Assembly (NCBI RefSeq): GCF_009696145.1
Contig: NZ_VUMO01000001.1
Location: forward strand, 186,001-250,000
Direction of reading: 5' to 3'
DNA from: Pseudoramibacter porci
Lineage (GTDB): Bacteria > Bacillota > Clostridia > Eubacteriales > Eubacteriaceae
Length of the DNA stretch: 64,000 bases
Part shown: positions 27,363 to 37,476 of the stretch, piece after piece
Numbering within the stretch: position 1 is the stretch's first letter
Layout of the letters: each line of letters starts with the position of its first letter
The notes under the pieces: model-generated
Database searches by the model: none
What the model was told of the DNA's origin: nothing
The model's input: only the letters and a program-made list of their open reading frames with translations
Translations under genes and position numbers: made by a program

Positions 27363-27400
27363 AAAAGCCGTAATTCTAAACTTTACGGCTTTTTATTTTT
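27363..27400 (+). terminator. Terminator of the fhs-larB operon
   Basis: AAAAGCCGTAA (27363-27373) pairs with TTACGGCTTTT (27383-27393), followed by T-rich sequence. Confidence 0.88.
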
Positions 27401-27428
27401 GCATTAAAATAAGGTAGCCATAAATCTA

Positions 27429-27437
27429 TGGTATAAT
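27429..27437 (+). promoter_or_regulatory. Extended -10 promoter of the dcw cluster
   Basis: TGGTATAAT (27429-27437) is a TGn-extended consensus -10 box. The -35 region (ATAAGG near 27409) is weak, as is usual for extended -10 promoters. rsmH starts 29 nt downstream. Confidence 0.7.
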
Positions 27438-27466
27438 ATTTTAATCATTTCAAATTGGAGCTCAAG

Positions 27467-28426
27467 ATGAAATCAAATGACAAACATATCAGCGTATTGC
27501 TCAACGAAACCATCGACGCCTTAAATGTTAAGCCTGATGGCTGTTACGTCGACTGTACTTTAGGCGGCGGCGGGCACTCTGAGCAGATCGTCAAGCGTTT
27601 GTCTGATCAGGGCCGTCTGATCGGCATCGATCAAGACGATTACGCTATCGCCAGAGCCGGGGCGCGCCTTTCGGATTATCCGTGCCGGAAGGATTTTGTT
27701 CGAGATAATTTTTCCCATCTTCCCGATATTCTCGATGCGCTTCAAATTTCAGCTGTGGATGGTGTTGTCTTTGACCTCGGCGTTTCATCTTTTCAATTTG
27801 ATCAGCCCGAACGCGGCTTTTCCTATCATCACGATGGCCTCCTCGACATGCGGATGGATCGGCAGCAGGAGCTGAGAGCTGCAGATGTGGTCAACACCTA
27901 TTCAGAGCAGGCGTTGAAACAAGTGATCTTAGAATACGGAGAAGATAAATTCGCTGGCCGAATTGCACGGGCGATTGTCAGCCGGCGGCAGAGGCAGCCG
28001 TTTACACGGACGTTGGATTTAGCCGATGTGATTCGTGAGGCTTATCCTGAAAAGTTTAGACGGAAAGGACATCCGGCCAAGAAAACCTTTCAGGCGCTGC
28101 GCATCGAAGTCAACGGGGAGCTGCGAATTTTGACACAGGCTGTCAAAAATGCGATCGCGCGAACGAAGCCGGGTGGGCGAATCTGTGTCATCACCTTTCA
28201 CTCGCTGGAAGACCGTCAGATCAAGCAGTTGTTTAATGAACAAGCCGACCCTTGTATTTGTCCACCGGAATTTCCAGTGTGCGTCTGCGGCAGAAAACCG
28301 ACGATAAAAAAAATAACGCGCAAGCCCATCGCCCCTTCAAAAGAAGAACTGCAGGATAACAGACGGGCAAGAAGTGCCAAGCTCAGGGTTGCGGAACGCT
28401 TGAAATGTGAAGAAACCGAAGGATAA
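27467..28426 (+). CDS. rsmH: 16S rRNA (cytosine-1402-N4)-methyltransferase RsmH
   Basis: RsmH (MraW) methylates C1402 in the decoding centre of 16S rRNA. SAM-binding blocks are DCTLGGGGHSEQIV near residue 26 and GIDQDDYAI near 50; later blocks are FDLGVSSFQFD, RGFSYHHDGLLDMRMD and RICVITFHSLEDRQIK. Length 319 residues. ATG 27467 is preferred because TTGGAG (27455-27460) is its ribosome binding site, 6 nt away. It heads the division/cell wall cluster, its standard place; mraZ, which often precedes it, is missing here. Confidence 0.96.
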   Translation: MKSNDKHISVLLNETIDALNVKPDGCYVDCTLGGGGHSEQIVKRLSDQGRLIGIDQDDYAIARAGARLSDYPCRKDFVRDNFSHLPDILDALQISAVDGVVFDLGVSSFQFDQPERGFSYHHDGLLDMRMDRQQELRAADVVNTYSEQALKQVILEYGEDKFAGRIARAIVSRRQRQPFTRTLDLADVIREAYPEKFRRKGHPAKKTFQALRIEVNGELRILTQAVKNAIARTKPGGRICVITFHSLEDRQIKQLFNEQADPCICPPEFPVCVCGRKPTIKKITRKPIAPSKEELQDNRRARSAKLRVAERLKCEETEG

Positions 28427-28428
28427 AT

Positions 28429-28917
28429 ATGCCAAACGCGAATCAAAGTCATTCGAAAACGTCTCGATCAAAAAGTCGAGGAACATCATCTCAGAAAGAA
28501 AAACAACAGACAAAATCAGCAGATGCGTCGAAACGGCGCAGGCGATCAAAAAAAAGGCAGCGTTCAAGGAAAAGGCTCAGGCCAGACGTTCTGATCATTA
28601 TTGTTTTTTTTGCCATTGCCTTTGGGGCGCTGGTCCAGCAGGCGGCTATTCTGAGACTCGATCGACAGATCAGTAATCTTCAAAGTCAGGTCAATACCCA
28701 GAAATCCCTCAATGATTCAAAAGAGGGGAAAATTGTCAGTTCGCACAATCTCGCGAAAATTGAGAAAAAAGCGCGCAGTTACGGCATGCGCGAACCGAGT
28801 GCAGATCAGTATGTGTACATGGTCCCCAAACATCAGCAAAAACAGAAAACAAATTTCGATTATTTAATCGACTGGTTTAAGGCAAATCTTTCAAAATATG
28901 GAATCCTCAAGAAATAA
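28429..28917 (+). CDS. ftsL: FtsL-type septum formation protein
   Basis: A 162-residue bitopic protein identified by position and architecture. The first ~50 residues are very basic (runs of K, R and S), one membrane span follows (about 55-72, VLIIIVFFAIAFGALV), then a short leucine-zipper-like coiled coil (RLDRQISNLQSQVNTQKS) and a C-terminal tail. FtsL joins the FtsL-DivIC/FtsB-FtsQ complex that activates septal peptidoglycan synthesis. Sequence conservation in this family is low. It overlaps the penicillin-binding protein gene by 20 nt. Confidence 0.8.
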   Translation: MPNANQSHSKTSRSKSRGTSSQKEKQQTKSADASKRRRRSKKRQRSRKRLRPDVLIIIVFFAIAFGALVQQAAILRLDRQISNLQSQVNTQKSLNDSKEGKIVSSHNLAKIEKKARSYGMREPSADQYVYMVPKHQQKQKTNFDYLIDWFKANLSKYGILKK

Positions 28918-31351
28918 AAAAAACACACACAAATCAAAAAAAAGTTTCCAAAAACCAATGACTTCATCTGCGAGGCGCCGGCGTCTTCAAAATAGACGTG
29001 TCGCTTTTATTTTGGTTGTATTTTTCATTCTCGCGGTGATCATTGTGGGAAAACTGGTTTATCTGCAGGTGATTGACTCGTCAGATCAATATGCCAGACA
29101 GGTCGACCAAGTCGTTGATCAAGTTCAGGTACAGGCTTCCCGCGGCAACATCTATGACCGCAACATGAATATTTTGGCTCAAAATTCGTCGGCGAAGGCA
29201 GTTTATATCATTCCCGCGGAAATCACGGATGAGGATAAGCTGGTGGATGAACTTTCCAAGCAGTTAAACATTAAGCCGCAAAGCTTGAGAAAAAAGGCTG
29301 AGCAGCTTGAAAATGATTATGTCATTGTGAAAAACAGTGTCTCGGAGAGCCAGGGCAGGCGCGCGCATGCCCTCGAGCCTAAAGGTTTGAAGTATCGCGA
29401 CGGCACACTTTACGCTTATCCAAACAAAATTGATGATGCGAAAGGCACGGCGAGATCGTTGGCGGCGATTTTTGACAACCTGTCTTATAAAACAGCCCTT
29501 GGCTATCTGACAGAGAAAGAAAATTCAGCGATACTCATTAAAAGCCAAGTGGATAATTCGTTGGCAAACAAAATTCTTAAGGATATGACTGTAAAGAAAA
29601 ACGGTGAGGTTCAGTCGACGAATGGGGTTGAACTCATCGACGACAGCCGCCGTTATTACACCAACGGAAATTTTGCTTCTTATATTCTGGGGTTCACCAA
29701 TCAAAACTATCAAGGGGTCAATGGGGTCGAAAGCACTTATAATAGTTGGCTTTCGGGTCAGAATGGGTTGGCCTATCTTCAAAAAGACGCGTCAGGCAAT
29801 ACGTTGCCGTCATTGACAAAGGTCGTAAAGCAGCCCAAAAAGGGAAAAGATCTGGTTCTGACCATTGACAGTAACATTCAGATCATGGCCGAAAAAGCCC
29901 TGAATGAATCGATCAAGGAATGGAAGGCCAAGCGCGGCACCGCCATCGTTATGGATGTTGACACAGGTGAAATCCTTGCGATGGCAACTAAGCCGGATTA
30001 CAATTTAAACGACCCTTACAGCTTGAATAAGGCCTACGCGAAACACTACAGTAAGCAGCTTGAAGGCAAGTCGAATGCGGATAAGCTGAATTTAATGTGG
30101 AGCAATCCGGCTGTTAGTTTCACCTATGAACCGGGCTCGACTTTTAAGCCGATCACGGCCTCGTCTGCTTTTGAAGAAGGCGCGATCTCGCCGTCAGATA
30201 AAGTGGTGTGCAACGGGTCGATTAATATCGACGGTGTAACGGTCAATTGTACGGCGACGCACGGCGTGCAGACTGCAGCAGAAGCCGTATCGAATTCGTG
30301 CAATCCAGGATTAGTGCAGATCATTCAAAAACTGGATCCAACTTTGTTTTACCGCTACGCTTACGACTACGGATTCGGAAAAACGACAGGGATCGAATTG
30401 CCGGGTGAAGAAGCTGGGGTGATGACCCGCGTGTTTAAATCGGGCAATGCCATTAATTTGCTTGATTATTCTAACTTATCTTTTGGACAAGGATTGATGA
30501 CCACACCGATTCAATTGCTCAGTGCGTTGAACAGCGTCATCAACAATGGATATTATATGCGCCCGACGGTGATCTCATCTAAAAATAAAAACATCAGTTC
30601 CAACGCGTCGACAAGCGCGTCAAAACAGATTATTTCCAAGGCGACGTCAAAAGAAATGCGGCAGATTATGGAAAAAGTTGTGACAAATAATCCGGAGCTT
30701 GCGGCATTGGCGGGGGATTACAGCATCGGCGGCAAGACGGGAACGGCGCAAAAAGTTGAAAACGGTGAATACTCCCACACAAAACACGTCACGTCATTTT
30801 TTGGCTTTACACCGGTAAAAGATCCAAAATACGCAGTGTTAGTGGTCATCGATGAAGCACAGAACGGCGCCTCCGGCGCGCAGTCTGCAGCGCCGGCAGC
30901 GATCAAAATCCTGCAGCAGACGTCAGATTATATGAACCCGAGCAGTAAATCATCGACGAAGATGACGAAAAACACAGTAACGGTTCCGGATGTGACAGGA
31001 CAGGAATTGGATTTTGCAAAACAAATTCTCAAGGAAAAGGGGATTCGTTATAAAGTTGATGACAGTGCGGGCGGAAGTGTTGTTACAGCTCAGAGCTTGA
31101 AAGCCAAATCGACGTACAAGAACAGTCAAACAATGGTTTTAGTTACGGGCAAGAGCGCGGACGATACCAACGCGAAGGTGAGTGTCCCCGATCTAACCGG
31201 CATGAACATTCAGGAAGCGAATGAAATGCTGACAGGACTGGGGTTGAAAATTAAAGTCAAAGGCTCAGGTTTTGCGACGAGTCAAAACCCGAAAGCGGGA
31301 ACAAAGCTCAAACGCCATTCGACAGTCACAGTAACTTTTAAACAGAAATAA
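28898..31351 (+). CDS. Division transpeptidase (class B PBP, FtsI/SpoVD type) with two PASTA domains
   Basis: An 817-residue septal transpeptidase. A basic cytoplasmic stretch and one membrane span (about 37-57) are followed by the pedestal domain starting near ASRGNIYDRN. The catalytic domain has the serine motif STFK (Ser414), SNSC as the SxN-type motif, and KTGTAQ. Two PASTA domains end the protein, beginning VPDVTGQEL and VPDLTGMNI. Pbp2B- and SpoVD-type proteins share this layout and position, so the vegetative versus sporulation role cannot be decided here; being the only such gene in the dcw cluster favours general division. Confidence 0.92.
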   Translation: MESSRNKKNTHKSKKSFQKPMTSSARRRRLQNRRVAFILVVFFILAVIIVGKLVYLQVIDSSDQYARQVDQVVDQVQVQASRGNIYDRNMNILAQNSSAKAVYIIPAEITDEDKLVDELSKQLNIKPQSLRKKAEQLENDYVIVKNSVSESQGRRAHALEPKGLKYRDGTLYAYPNKIDDAKGTARSLAAIFDNLSYKTALGYLTEKENSAILIKSQVDNSLANKILKDMTVKKNGEVQSTNGVELIDDSRRYYTNGNFASYILGFTNQNYQGVNGVESTYNSWLSGQNGLAYLQKDASGNTLPSLTKVVKQPKKGKDLVLTIDSNIQIMAEKALNESIKEWKAKRGTAIVMDVDTGEILAMATKPDYNLNDPYSLNKAYAKHYSKQLEGKSNADKLNLMWSNPAVSFTYEPGSTFKPITASSAFEEGAISPSDKVVCNGSINIDGVTVNCTATHGVQTAAEAVSNSCNPGLVQIIQKLDPTLFYRYAYDYGFGKTTGIELPGEEAGVMTRVFKSGNAINLLDYSNLSFGQGLMTTPIQLLSALNSVINNGYYMRPTVISSKNKNISSNASTSASKQIISKATSKEMRQIMEKVVTNNPELAALAGDYSIGGKTGTAQKVENGEYSHTKHVTSFFGFTPVKDPKYAVLVVIDEAQNGASGAQSAAPAAIKILQQTSDYMNPSSKSSTKMTKNTVTVPDVTGQELDFAKQILKEKGIRYKVDDSAGGSVVTAQSLKAKSTYKNSQTMVLVTGKSADDTNAKVSVPDLTGMNIQEANEMLTGLGLKIKVKGSGFATSQNPKAGTKLKRHSTVTVTFKQK

Positions 31352-31375
31352 ACATGAGGAAAGAAGGAGCGTATA

Positions 31376-32737
31376 ATGGGATTTAGACCATGGACGGCAG
31401 AAGAAACAGCGCAGATTGTAGGCGGGGAAATAACAAAAGGCAGCGGAACACAGCTGGTTAACGGTGTGGTGATCGACAGCCGAATTGTGAAACCCGGCGA
31501 TCTTTATGTGCCAATTATCGGAGAAAATAACGACGGCCACCGTTTCATTGAAGCAGCTTGTGCAGGCGGTGCGTCGACGTATTTGTGTGATGTGGATCAT
31601 CAGAATCAGTACAGTGCGGTGGATGCTGTCAAGATTGTCGTGCCCTCAACAATGGAAGCGCTCAGACAATTAGCGGCGGCCAACCGCGCGCGGTATGACA
31701 TTCCAGTTGTCGCCGTGACCGGCTCTGCCGGCAAAACGACGACGAAGGATTTGATTGCCTCCGTACTTGGCGTGAAGAAAAATGTGATGAAGACGCAGGG
31801 AAATTTCAACAACGAGATCGGTGTGCCGCTGACGCTTTTCCAACTGACACCTGAACACGAAGCCGCTGTTGTCGAAATGGGGATGAACCATTTAAAGGAA
31901 ATTCACCGTTCGATTTTTGAAGTAAAGCCACACATCGGCGTCATCACCAATATTGGTTCGGCGCATCTTGAAAATCTCGGGTCGAAAGACAATACCCTCA
32001 AAGCAAAAAAAGAGATTTTTGAGACCATGGGACCGGACGATATTGCATTGGTGAACGGTGATGATCCTTATCTGCGCAAGGTCGTGCCTGATCCCTACCG
32101 CGTGATGCGTGTCGGGATTCACCAGGCAGATGTAGATTTCCTCGCAGAAAACATCGAACAGGACGCAGCCGGATCAACTTTTACCGTTGGCAATAGTCTG
32201 TACCATTTTAGATATCCGGGCGAACATAATATTTATAATTGTTTGATGGCGATCGGCGTTGGATTGATCTGCGGTTATACGCCAGAGGAGATTCAGGCGG
32301 GGCTTGACGCTTTTGAGCCGAGTGGCAATCGGATGAAGCGGGAAGAGATCGCGGGGCTTCACGTGATCGACGATTCGTACAATGCTAATCCGGAATCGGT
32401 CAAAGCGGCGCTGAATACCATCTCAGCTCAGGCAGATAGCCGCGTTATCGCCGTTTTAGGCGATATGCTCGAAATTGGAAAGGACAGCGAGGCGAAACAC
32501 CGGGAAACAGGTGCGTATGCGGCGACAAAAGCAGCTGTTGTTATTGCTGTCGGCCCCCTTTCAGAACATACGGCACAGGGCGCAGAAAATAACGGTGCTG
32601 AGGTTTACCGAGCGGAGAACGTCGAGGCGGCAGCCGAAATTTTAAAGGCTGTATCTAAACCGGGAGACACTGTTTTGCTGAAAGCTTCTCACAGTATGCA
32701 TATCGGCAGCGTCGCCGATCAGTTAAAATCGCATTAA
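31376..32737 (+). CDS. murF: UDP-MurNAc-tripeptide:D-Ala-D-Ala ligase MurF
   Basis: MurF adds D-Ala-D-Ala to the UDP-MurNAc-tripeptide. The Mur-ligase ATP loop is VTGSAGKTTTKD near residue 113, followed by TQGNFNNEIGVPLT and VEMGMNH, both typical of MurF rather than MurE, and IDDSYNANPES near 335. Length 453 residues. AAGGAG lies before ATG 31376. murE normally stands just upstream in Firmicutes but is absent here, where the PBP gene is followed directly by murF. Confidence 0.95.
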   Translation: MGFRPWTAEETAQIVGGEITKGSGTQLVNGVVIDSRIVKPGDLYVPIIGENNDGHRFIEAACAGGASTYLCDVDHQNQYSAVDAVKIVVPSTMEALRQLAAANRARYDIPVVAVTGSAGKTTTKDLIASVLGVKKNVMKTQGNFNNEIGVPLTLFQLTPEHEAAVVEMGMNHLKEIHRSIFEVKPHIGVITNIGSAHLENLGSKDNTLKAKKEIFETMGPDDIALVNGDDPYLRKVVPDPYRVMRVGIHQADVDFLAENIEQDAAGSTFTVGNSLYHFRYPGEHNIYNCLMAIGVGLICGYTPEEIQAGLDAFEPSGNRMKREEIAGLHVIDDSYNANPESVKAALNTISAQADSRVIAVLGDMLEIGKDSEAKHRETGAYAATKAAVVIAVGPLSEHTAQGAENNGAEVYRAENVEAAAEILKAVSKPGDTVLLKASHSMHIGSVADQLKSH

Positions 32738-32775
32738 AACCCGCTAGACTAAAGGATAAGGAGTAAATTTAAATT

Positions 32776-33744
32776 ATGGAAAGCATACACGCTGCGTTTG
32801 TTTCATTGATTATCAGTTTTGTACTGGTCTGGATCGGCACAAAATTATTTCTGCCGGTTCTGCATAAGCTCAACTTTGGCCAGGCGATCCGCGAAGAAGG
32901 TCCGAAAAGCCATCAAAAAAAATCGGGCACGCCGACAATGGGCGGCATAGTGATTCAAGGCGGCATTTTAATCGCAATGATCGTCTTTACGTTTATTGTT
33001 GGGAAGGATCTGCTGTTCCCGCTGATCGGTATGATCGCCTTTGGTGCAATCGGGTTTATCGACGATTTTATTAAGGTAACAGCCCATCATAATTTAGGGT
33101 TGCGCGCTTGGCAGAAGCTGGTGCTCCAGATTGCCGCGGCGGTTGTCATTGCGATTTACGCCGGGACAAATCCTGATATCGGCACGCAGCTGGTGATTCC
33201 TTTCAGCCACAAACTCATCGATTTGGGGTGGGGATTTTATCCCTTTACAGTATTTGTCATCGTAGCGGTGACTAATGCAGTAAATTTGACGGACGGACTT
33301 GACGGACTTTGCGCCGGTGTGACGGCTTTCGTCATGATTTTCTTCATGACGGCGGCCATTACAGTGAAGGATCCAGAAATTGCAGCCTTTGCCGGAGCAG
33401 TCGTAGGCGGCTGTTTTGGATTTTTACGCTGGAATTCCAATCCAGCAGATATTTTTATGGGAGATACCGGCTCCCTCGCGTTGGGTGCGGCGGTTGCCGT
33501 GACGGCCATTACTTTAAGACTTCAGATCTTTATTCTGATTGCAGGCTTCATTTATTTCCTTGAAGCCCTTTCAGTGATCATGCAGGTCACGTATTTTAAG
33601 GCAACGCACGGTAAACGGATCTTCAAAATGACGCCGATCCATCATCATTTTGAACTGTCAGGATGGAGCGAACCCCGCGTTGTGACGGTGTTCTGGATTG
33701 TGACAGTCATTTGCGTCAGCGTTGCTATGCTGGCCATTTTCTAA
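32776..33744 (+). CDS. mraY: Phospho-N-acetylmuramoyl-pentapeptide transferase MraY
   Basis: MraY makes lipid I by transferring phospho-MurNAc-pentapeptide to undecaprenyl phosphate. The 322-residue protein has about ten membrane segments and the family motifs PTMGGIVI, IGFIDDFIKV (catalytic aspartates), NAVNLTDGLDGL and MTPIHHHFE. Standard position between murF and murD. Confidence 0.96.
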   Translation: MESIHAAFVSLIISFVLVWIGTKLFLPVLHKLNFGQAIREEGPKSHQKKSGTPTMGGIVIQGGILIAMIVFTFIVGKDLLFPLIGMIAFGAIGFIDDFIKVTAHHNLGLRAWQKLVLQIAAAVVIAIYAGTNPDIGTQLVIPFSHKLIDLGWGFYPFTVFVIVAVTNAVNLTDGLDGLCAGVTAFVMIFFMTAAITVKDPEIAAFAGAVVGGCFGFLRWNSNPADIFMGDTGSLALGAAVAVTAITLRLQIFILIAGFIYFLEALSVIMQVTYFKATHGKRIFKMTPIHHHFELSGWSEPRVVTVFWIVTVICVSVAMLAIF

Positions 33745-33769
33745 AATCAAAATTGGGAGGGAAATCAAT

Positions 33770-35146
33770 ATGAAAACTTATTTAGTCATTGGAGCGGAAC
33801 GCAGCGGCATTGCGGTGACACAGGCGCTTTTATTTAATAAACAATCAGTTATTCTGACGGATACAAAAGATTTTAATGTGATTGCCAAGGCTTCGCCTGC
33901 GATTGCGGAAGCTTTTGAGGCCTTGCCGAAAACCCATCTGTCTTGTTTTTTTGGCAGCCAGATTCCAAAAAGCGTCGTCAATGGCGTTTCGGCTGTGATT
34001 CCAAGTCCGGGTGTGCCGTTGACGATTCCCGTCATTCAAGAAGCTTACAAGAAAAATATTCCAGTGATCAGTGAAGTTGAAGCGGCGTACCGCATGACCC
34101 AAACCCCATTCGTTGGCATCACTGGAACAAATGGGAAGACCACGACGACTTCGCTGACCGGGGAAATTTTTAAGCTGGACGATCGTTATCCCAATGTTTA
34201 TGTGGTCGGCAATATCGGCAACGCTGTGACACATTACGTCAATACGTCAACTGCTGCAGACCTTTATGTCGCGGAGTTATCAAGTTTCCAGCTGGAAACC
34301 ACGGCATCTTTCAGACCGAAGGCAGCTGCGATTTTGAACCTCTCGCCGGACCATCTCGATCGTCACGGAACCCTCGACAATTATTACAAAGCGAAAGCGA
34401 AGATTTTTAAGAATCAAACGCCGGAAGATCTTCTCGTCATTAATGCCGACGACGACAATGTCGTGAAATATACAGCGGACGCAAAATCCAGAAAAATCAG
34501 CTTTAGCATGAAAAAACGCGTCGTGCCGGGGATTTACCAAAAAGAAGGCAAGGTATACATCGCGGAAACGGACGACCCAGAAAAAGATGTACTGGTCACT
34601 TCTATTTCAGACATTACGATCAAAGGACCGCACAATGTGATGAACGCGATGGCGGCAATTGGACTCACTTATTTTTCTGGTGTTTCTCTCGAGAATATCC
34701 GCAAGGGATTAAAAGATTTCAAGGGCGTTGAACACCGTCAGGAATTTGTTGCGACAATTGATGGCGTGGATTACATCAACGACTCCAAGGGAACGAATAC
34801 CGACGCGACGATTACGGCCCTCAAGGTGATGGAAAAACCGACGATTCTTATCGCGGGCGGATACGACAAAAAAGAAGACTACTCCAAATTGATGGGGTTC
34901 ATCAAAGATAAGGTGAAGTTGATGATTTTGCTTGGCGACACAGCAAAAAACATTGCATCGACAGCAGATCAGTGCGGCTACAAAGACTACATTTTCGTCA
35001 AGGATTATCCGGAAGCGGTGAAAACCGCAAAGGAAAAGGCGGTTTCCGGAGATGTCGTGCTGCTTTCGCCGGCCTGTGCCAGTTGGGATATGTTCGCCAA
35101 TTACGAAGACCGCGGTAACTTATTCAAGCAGCTTGTAAAAGCATAA
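33770..35146 (+). CDS. murD: UDP-MurNAc-L-alanine:D-glutamate ligase MurD
   Basis: MurD adds D-Glu to UDP-MurNAc-L-Ala. The ATP loop is GITGTNGKTTTTSL near residue 117, with LSPDHLDRHG near 194 and NDSKGTNTDAT near 340, as usual in MurD. Length 458 residues. ATG 33770 is chosen over upstream in-frame starts because GGGAGGG (33755-33761) precedes it. Its stop TAA shares the last A with the ftsW ATG (TAATG), so translation is coupled. Confidence 0.95.
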   Translation: MKTYLVIGAERSGIAVTQALLFNKQSVILTDTKDFNVIAKASPAIAEAFEALPKTHLSCFFGSQIPKSVVNGVSAVIPSPGVPLTIPVIQEAYKKNIPVISEVEAAYRMTQTPFVGITGTNGKTTTTSLTGEIFKLDDRYPNVYVVGNIGNAVTHYVNTSTAADLYVAELSSFQLETTASFRPKAAAILNLSPDHLDRHGTLDNYYKAKAKIFKNQTPEDLLVINADDDNVVKYTADAKSRKISFSMKKRVVPGIYQKEGKVYIAETDDPEKDVLVTSISDITIKGPHNVMNAMAAIGLTYFSGVSLENIRKGLKDFKGVEHRQEFVATIDGVDYINDSKGTNTDATITALKVMEKPTILIAGGYDKKEDYSKLMGFIKDKVKLMILLGDTAKNIASTADQCGYKDYIFVKDYPEAVKTAKEKAVSGDVVLLSPACASWDMFANYEDRGNLFKQLVKA

Positions 35147-36333
35147 TGGCCAGTCAAAAACAGAGAAGGATGCGCCGCTGTTCTGGACGCCGGTATTGGA
35201 GTCAGCCCGACCGCGCTTTTACATTGGCGCTGCTCATTCTGACGATCTTTGGTTTGCTGATGGTTTTCTCAGCCAGTATGTACACGTCGTCTGTAAGGAG
35301 CAAAACAGGAAGTGGCTATACCCAGTTCATCAAACAGGCGGTTTATGTGGTGCTCGGGCTGGGGACACTGTGGCTCAGCAGTCGATTCGATTACCGTAAA
35401 TTCGATAACGTCCGTGTGGCGAAGTATGCGATTATTGTCACCGCATTGCTGTTGGGACTGGTCCTGGTTGTAGGTTCAGAGGTTAACGGTGCGAAGCGGT
35501 GGCTGGCCATTGGACCACTCACGTTTCAGCCTTCAGAGCTTGCTAAATTAACAGGGATTATTTATGCCAGCAGCATTGTTTCCCAAAAAAAGGAAGTTTA
35601 CACTAGTTTTTGGAAATTCACAGGGTATTGTATTCTTCCAATGGTCGCACTCTGTGGCCTTGCAGCTGTGGAGCCGTCCCTATCTGCAGCAATGGCCATT
35701 GGGTTTGGGATGCTGTGCGTTTATTTCTTTTCCGGGATTAAGTTCAGGTATTTTGTCCCGTACATTCTGTTGATCATTGCAGCAGTCGGCCTGGCTTTAA
35801 TTTTACAGCCCTTTCGTCTCGATCGCATTCGCGTTTTTATGGGGAAAGGCGGCGCGGACTACCAGATCAGACAGTCCATTCTCGCTATTGGTTCCGGTGG
35901 TATCTTCGGCAGAGGTCTCGGCAACGGCAAACAGAAAATGCTGTTTTTGCCTGAACTTCAGAACGATTTTATTTTCGCTAATATCGGAGAAGAATGCGGG
36001 CTTGTCGGCTGTGTTTTACTTCTGATTTTGTACGGCTTTATTATTTATAGAGGCATAAAAATCGCAAAGCACGCGAAAACAAAGTTCGGATACGTTTATG
36101 GCTGCTCGGTCATGGCACTGCTGGGTTTTCAGGTTATTGTCAATGTGGCAGTTGCGACGAATATCATGCCAGTTACCGGGATGGCGCTGCCCTTTATCAG
36201 CGCTGGCGGCACGTCGATGATCATCCTCTTCTTTATGATGAGTTTGATTGTCAATATGTCAAGAAAACCGGGCAGAAAGGTCAATCCGCCCAAAAGGATT
36301 CAGCATCAAAAAACGGAGGGGAAAAAAGCATGA
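35146..36333 (+). CDS. ftsW: Septal peptidoglycan polymerase FtsW (SEDS family)
   Basis: A 395-residue polytopic protein of the SEDS glycosyltransferase family, working with the class B PBP encoded in the same cluster. After a basic N-terminus (residues 1-20) come about ten membrane segments. Family motifs include FQPSELAKL near residue 128, YQIRQSILAIGSGGIFGRGLG near 243 (only its core is diagnostic), and MALPFISAGGTS near 346. Starts within the murD stop codon and ends in a 4-nt ATGA overlap with murG. Confidence 0.94.
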   Translation: MASQKQRRMRRCSGRRYWSQPDRAFTLALLILTIFGLLMVFSASMYTSSVRSKTGSGYTQFIKQAVYVVLGLGTLWLSSRFDYRKFDNVRVAKYAIIVTALLLGLVLVVGSEVNGAKRWLAIGPLTFQPSELAKLTGIIYASSIVSQKKEVYTSFWKFTGYCILPMVALCGLAAVEPSLSAAMAIGFGMLCVYFFSGIKFRYFVPYILLIIAAVGLALILQPFRLDRIRVFMGKGGADYQIRQSILAIGSGGIFGRGLGNGKQKMLFLPELQNDFIFANIGEECGLVGCVLLLILYGFIIYRGIKIAKHAKTKFGYVYGCSVMALLGFQVIVNVAVATNIMPVTGMALPFISAGGTSMIILFFMMSLIVNMSRKPGRKVNPPKRIQHQKTEGKKA

Positions 36334-37451
36334 CAACAGTTTTTATTGCAGCAGGCGGAACCGGCGGACATATTTATCCTGGTTTAGCCATTGCGGCCTG
36401 TCTCAAAAAGCGCATGGCGGACGTCGAGATCGTATTCATCGGTTCACACGTCGGCATGGAAAAAAATATTGTGCCGCGCTACGGTTACCCGATGGAATTT
36501 ATCAACGCTTCGGGTTTTCAACGCGGCTTTGTCAAGAAGGTGATCGCAGCGAAAAATCTGCTTAAAAGCGCCAGCGATTCCAGAAAGCTTCTGAGACGCT
36601 ATAAACCAGCGCTTGTGATCGGAACGGGCGGGTTCACGTCGGGGATTATTTTGAGAGAAGCGGCGAAAAAGGGAATTCCTACGCTGATTCATGAGCAGAA
36701 TGCTTTCCCCGGAAAATCTAACCGTTGGGCGGCGAAAAAGGCTGATGCAGTCTGCTTGACTTTTAATGAAGCAGCACAATATTTTCCGGCAAATAAAACA
36801 GTGCTCTGCGGCAATCCGGTCCGCGACGCCTTTAAACATGTTGATCGCGCAGCCATGCGGCAGAAAATGAAGCTTGGACAAGATGAAAAGATGATTTTGG
36901 CAATGGGCGGCAGCCAAGGCGCTGCGGCTATCAATCGTGCGATGCAGACGGTCATGAAAGAGTGGGGCGCCCGCGAAGACATTCAAATTTATCAAATCAC
37001 TGGACCGAAACAGATCGATAAGGTTTGCGCTGCGCTGGATGAAGTGGGAATTTCGTACGACAAAGAATATTTTGGCCCAACGCATTGCCACGCGATTGCT
37101 TATTCAAATGAAATGGAAATGCTTATGGGCGCTGCGGATATCATTATCGGCCGTTCAGGTGCGTCATCGATTTCTGAAATGGCAGCATCCGGCACACCGT
37201 CAATCCTCATTCCGTATCCCTATGCGGCGGGCGATCATCAGCGGTTTAACGCAATGGCAATGAAAAACGCCGGCGCGGCTGAAGTGATCGATGAAGACGA
37301 CTTAAACGGCACGCTGCTTCTAACGAAATTGTCAACGCTGTTAGCGGATCCGGCTTATCTTGAATCCATGTCGGAAAATGCGAAGGCATATGCAAAAATT
37401 GATGCAGACGAAAGAATCGTCGATCAAGCTGTAGCTTTAATCCATCAATAA
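36330..37451 (+). CDS. murG: Lipid II synthase MurG
   Basis: MurG transfers GlcNAc to lipid I on the inner face of the membrane. N-terminal loop GGTGGHIYPGLAIA near residue 10, TGGFTSG near 95, HEQNAFPGKSNR near 124, the second loop MGGSQGAAAINR near 194, and GRSGASSISEMAA near 272 are all conserved in the family. Length 373 residues. Overlaps ftsW by 4 nt. No murB follows, although it commonly does in Firmicutes. Confidence 0.96.
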   Translation: MTTVFIAAGGTGGHIYPGLAIAACLKKRMADVEIVFIGSHVGMEKNIVPRYGYPMEFINASGFQRGFVKKVIAAKNLLKSASDSRKLLRRYKPALVIGTGGFTSGIILREAAKKGIPTLIHEQNAFPGKSNRWAAKKADAVCLTFNEAAQYFPANKTVLCGNPVRDAFKHVDRAAMRQKMKLGQDEKMILAMGGSQGAAAINRAMQTVMKEWGAREDIQIYQITGPKQIDKVCAALDEVGISYDKEYFGPTHCHAIAYSNEMEMLMGAADIIIGRSGASSISEMAASGTPSILIPYPYAAGDHQRFNAMAMKNAGAAEVIDEDDLNGTLLLTKLSTLLADPAYLESMSENAKAYAKIDADERIVDQAVALIHQ

Positions 37452-37476
37452 ATTATATAATGAAGAGGAAAAATGC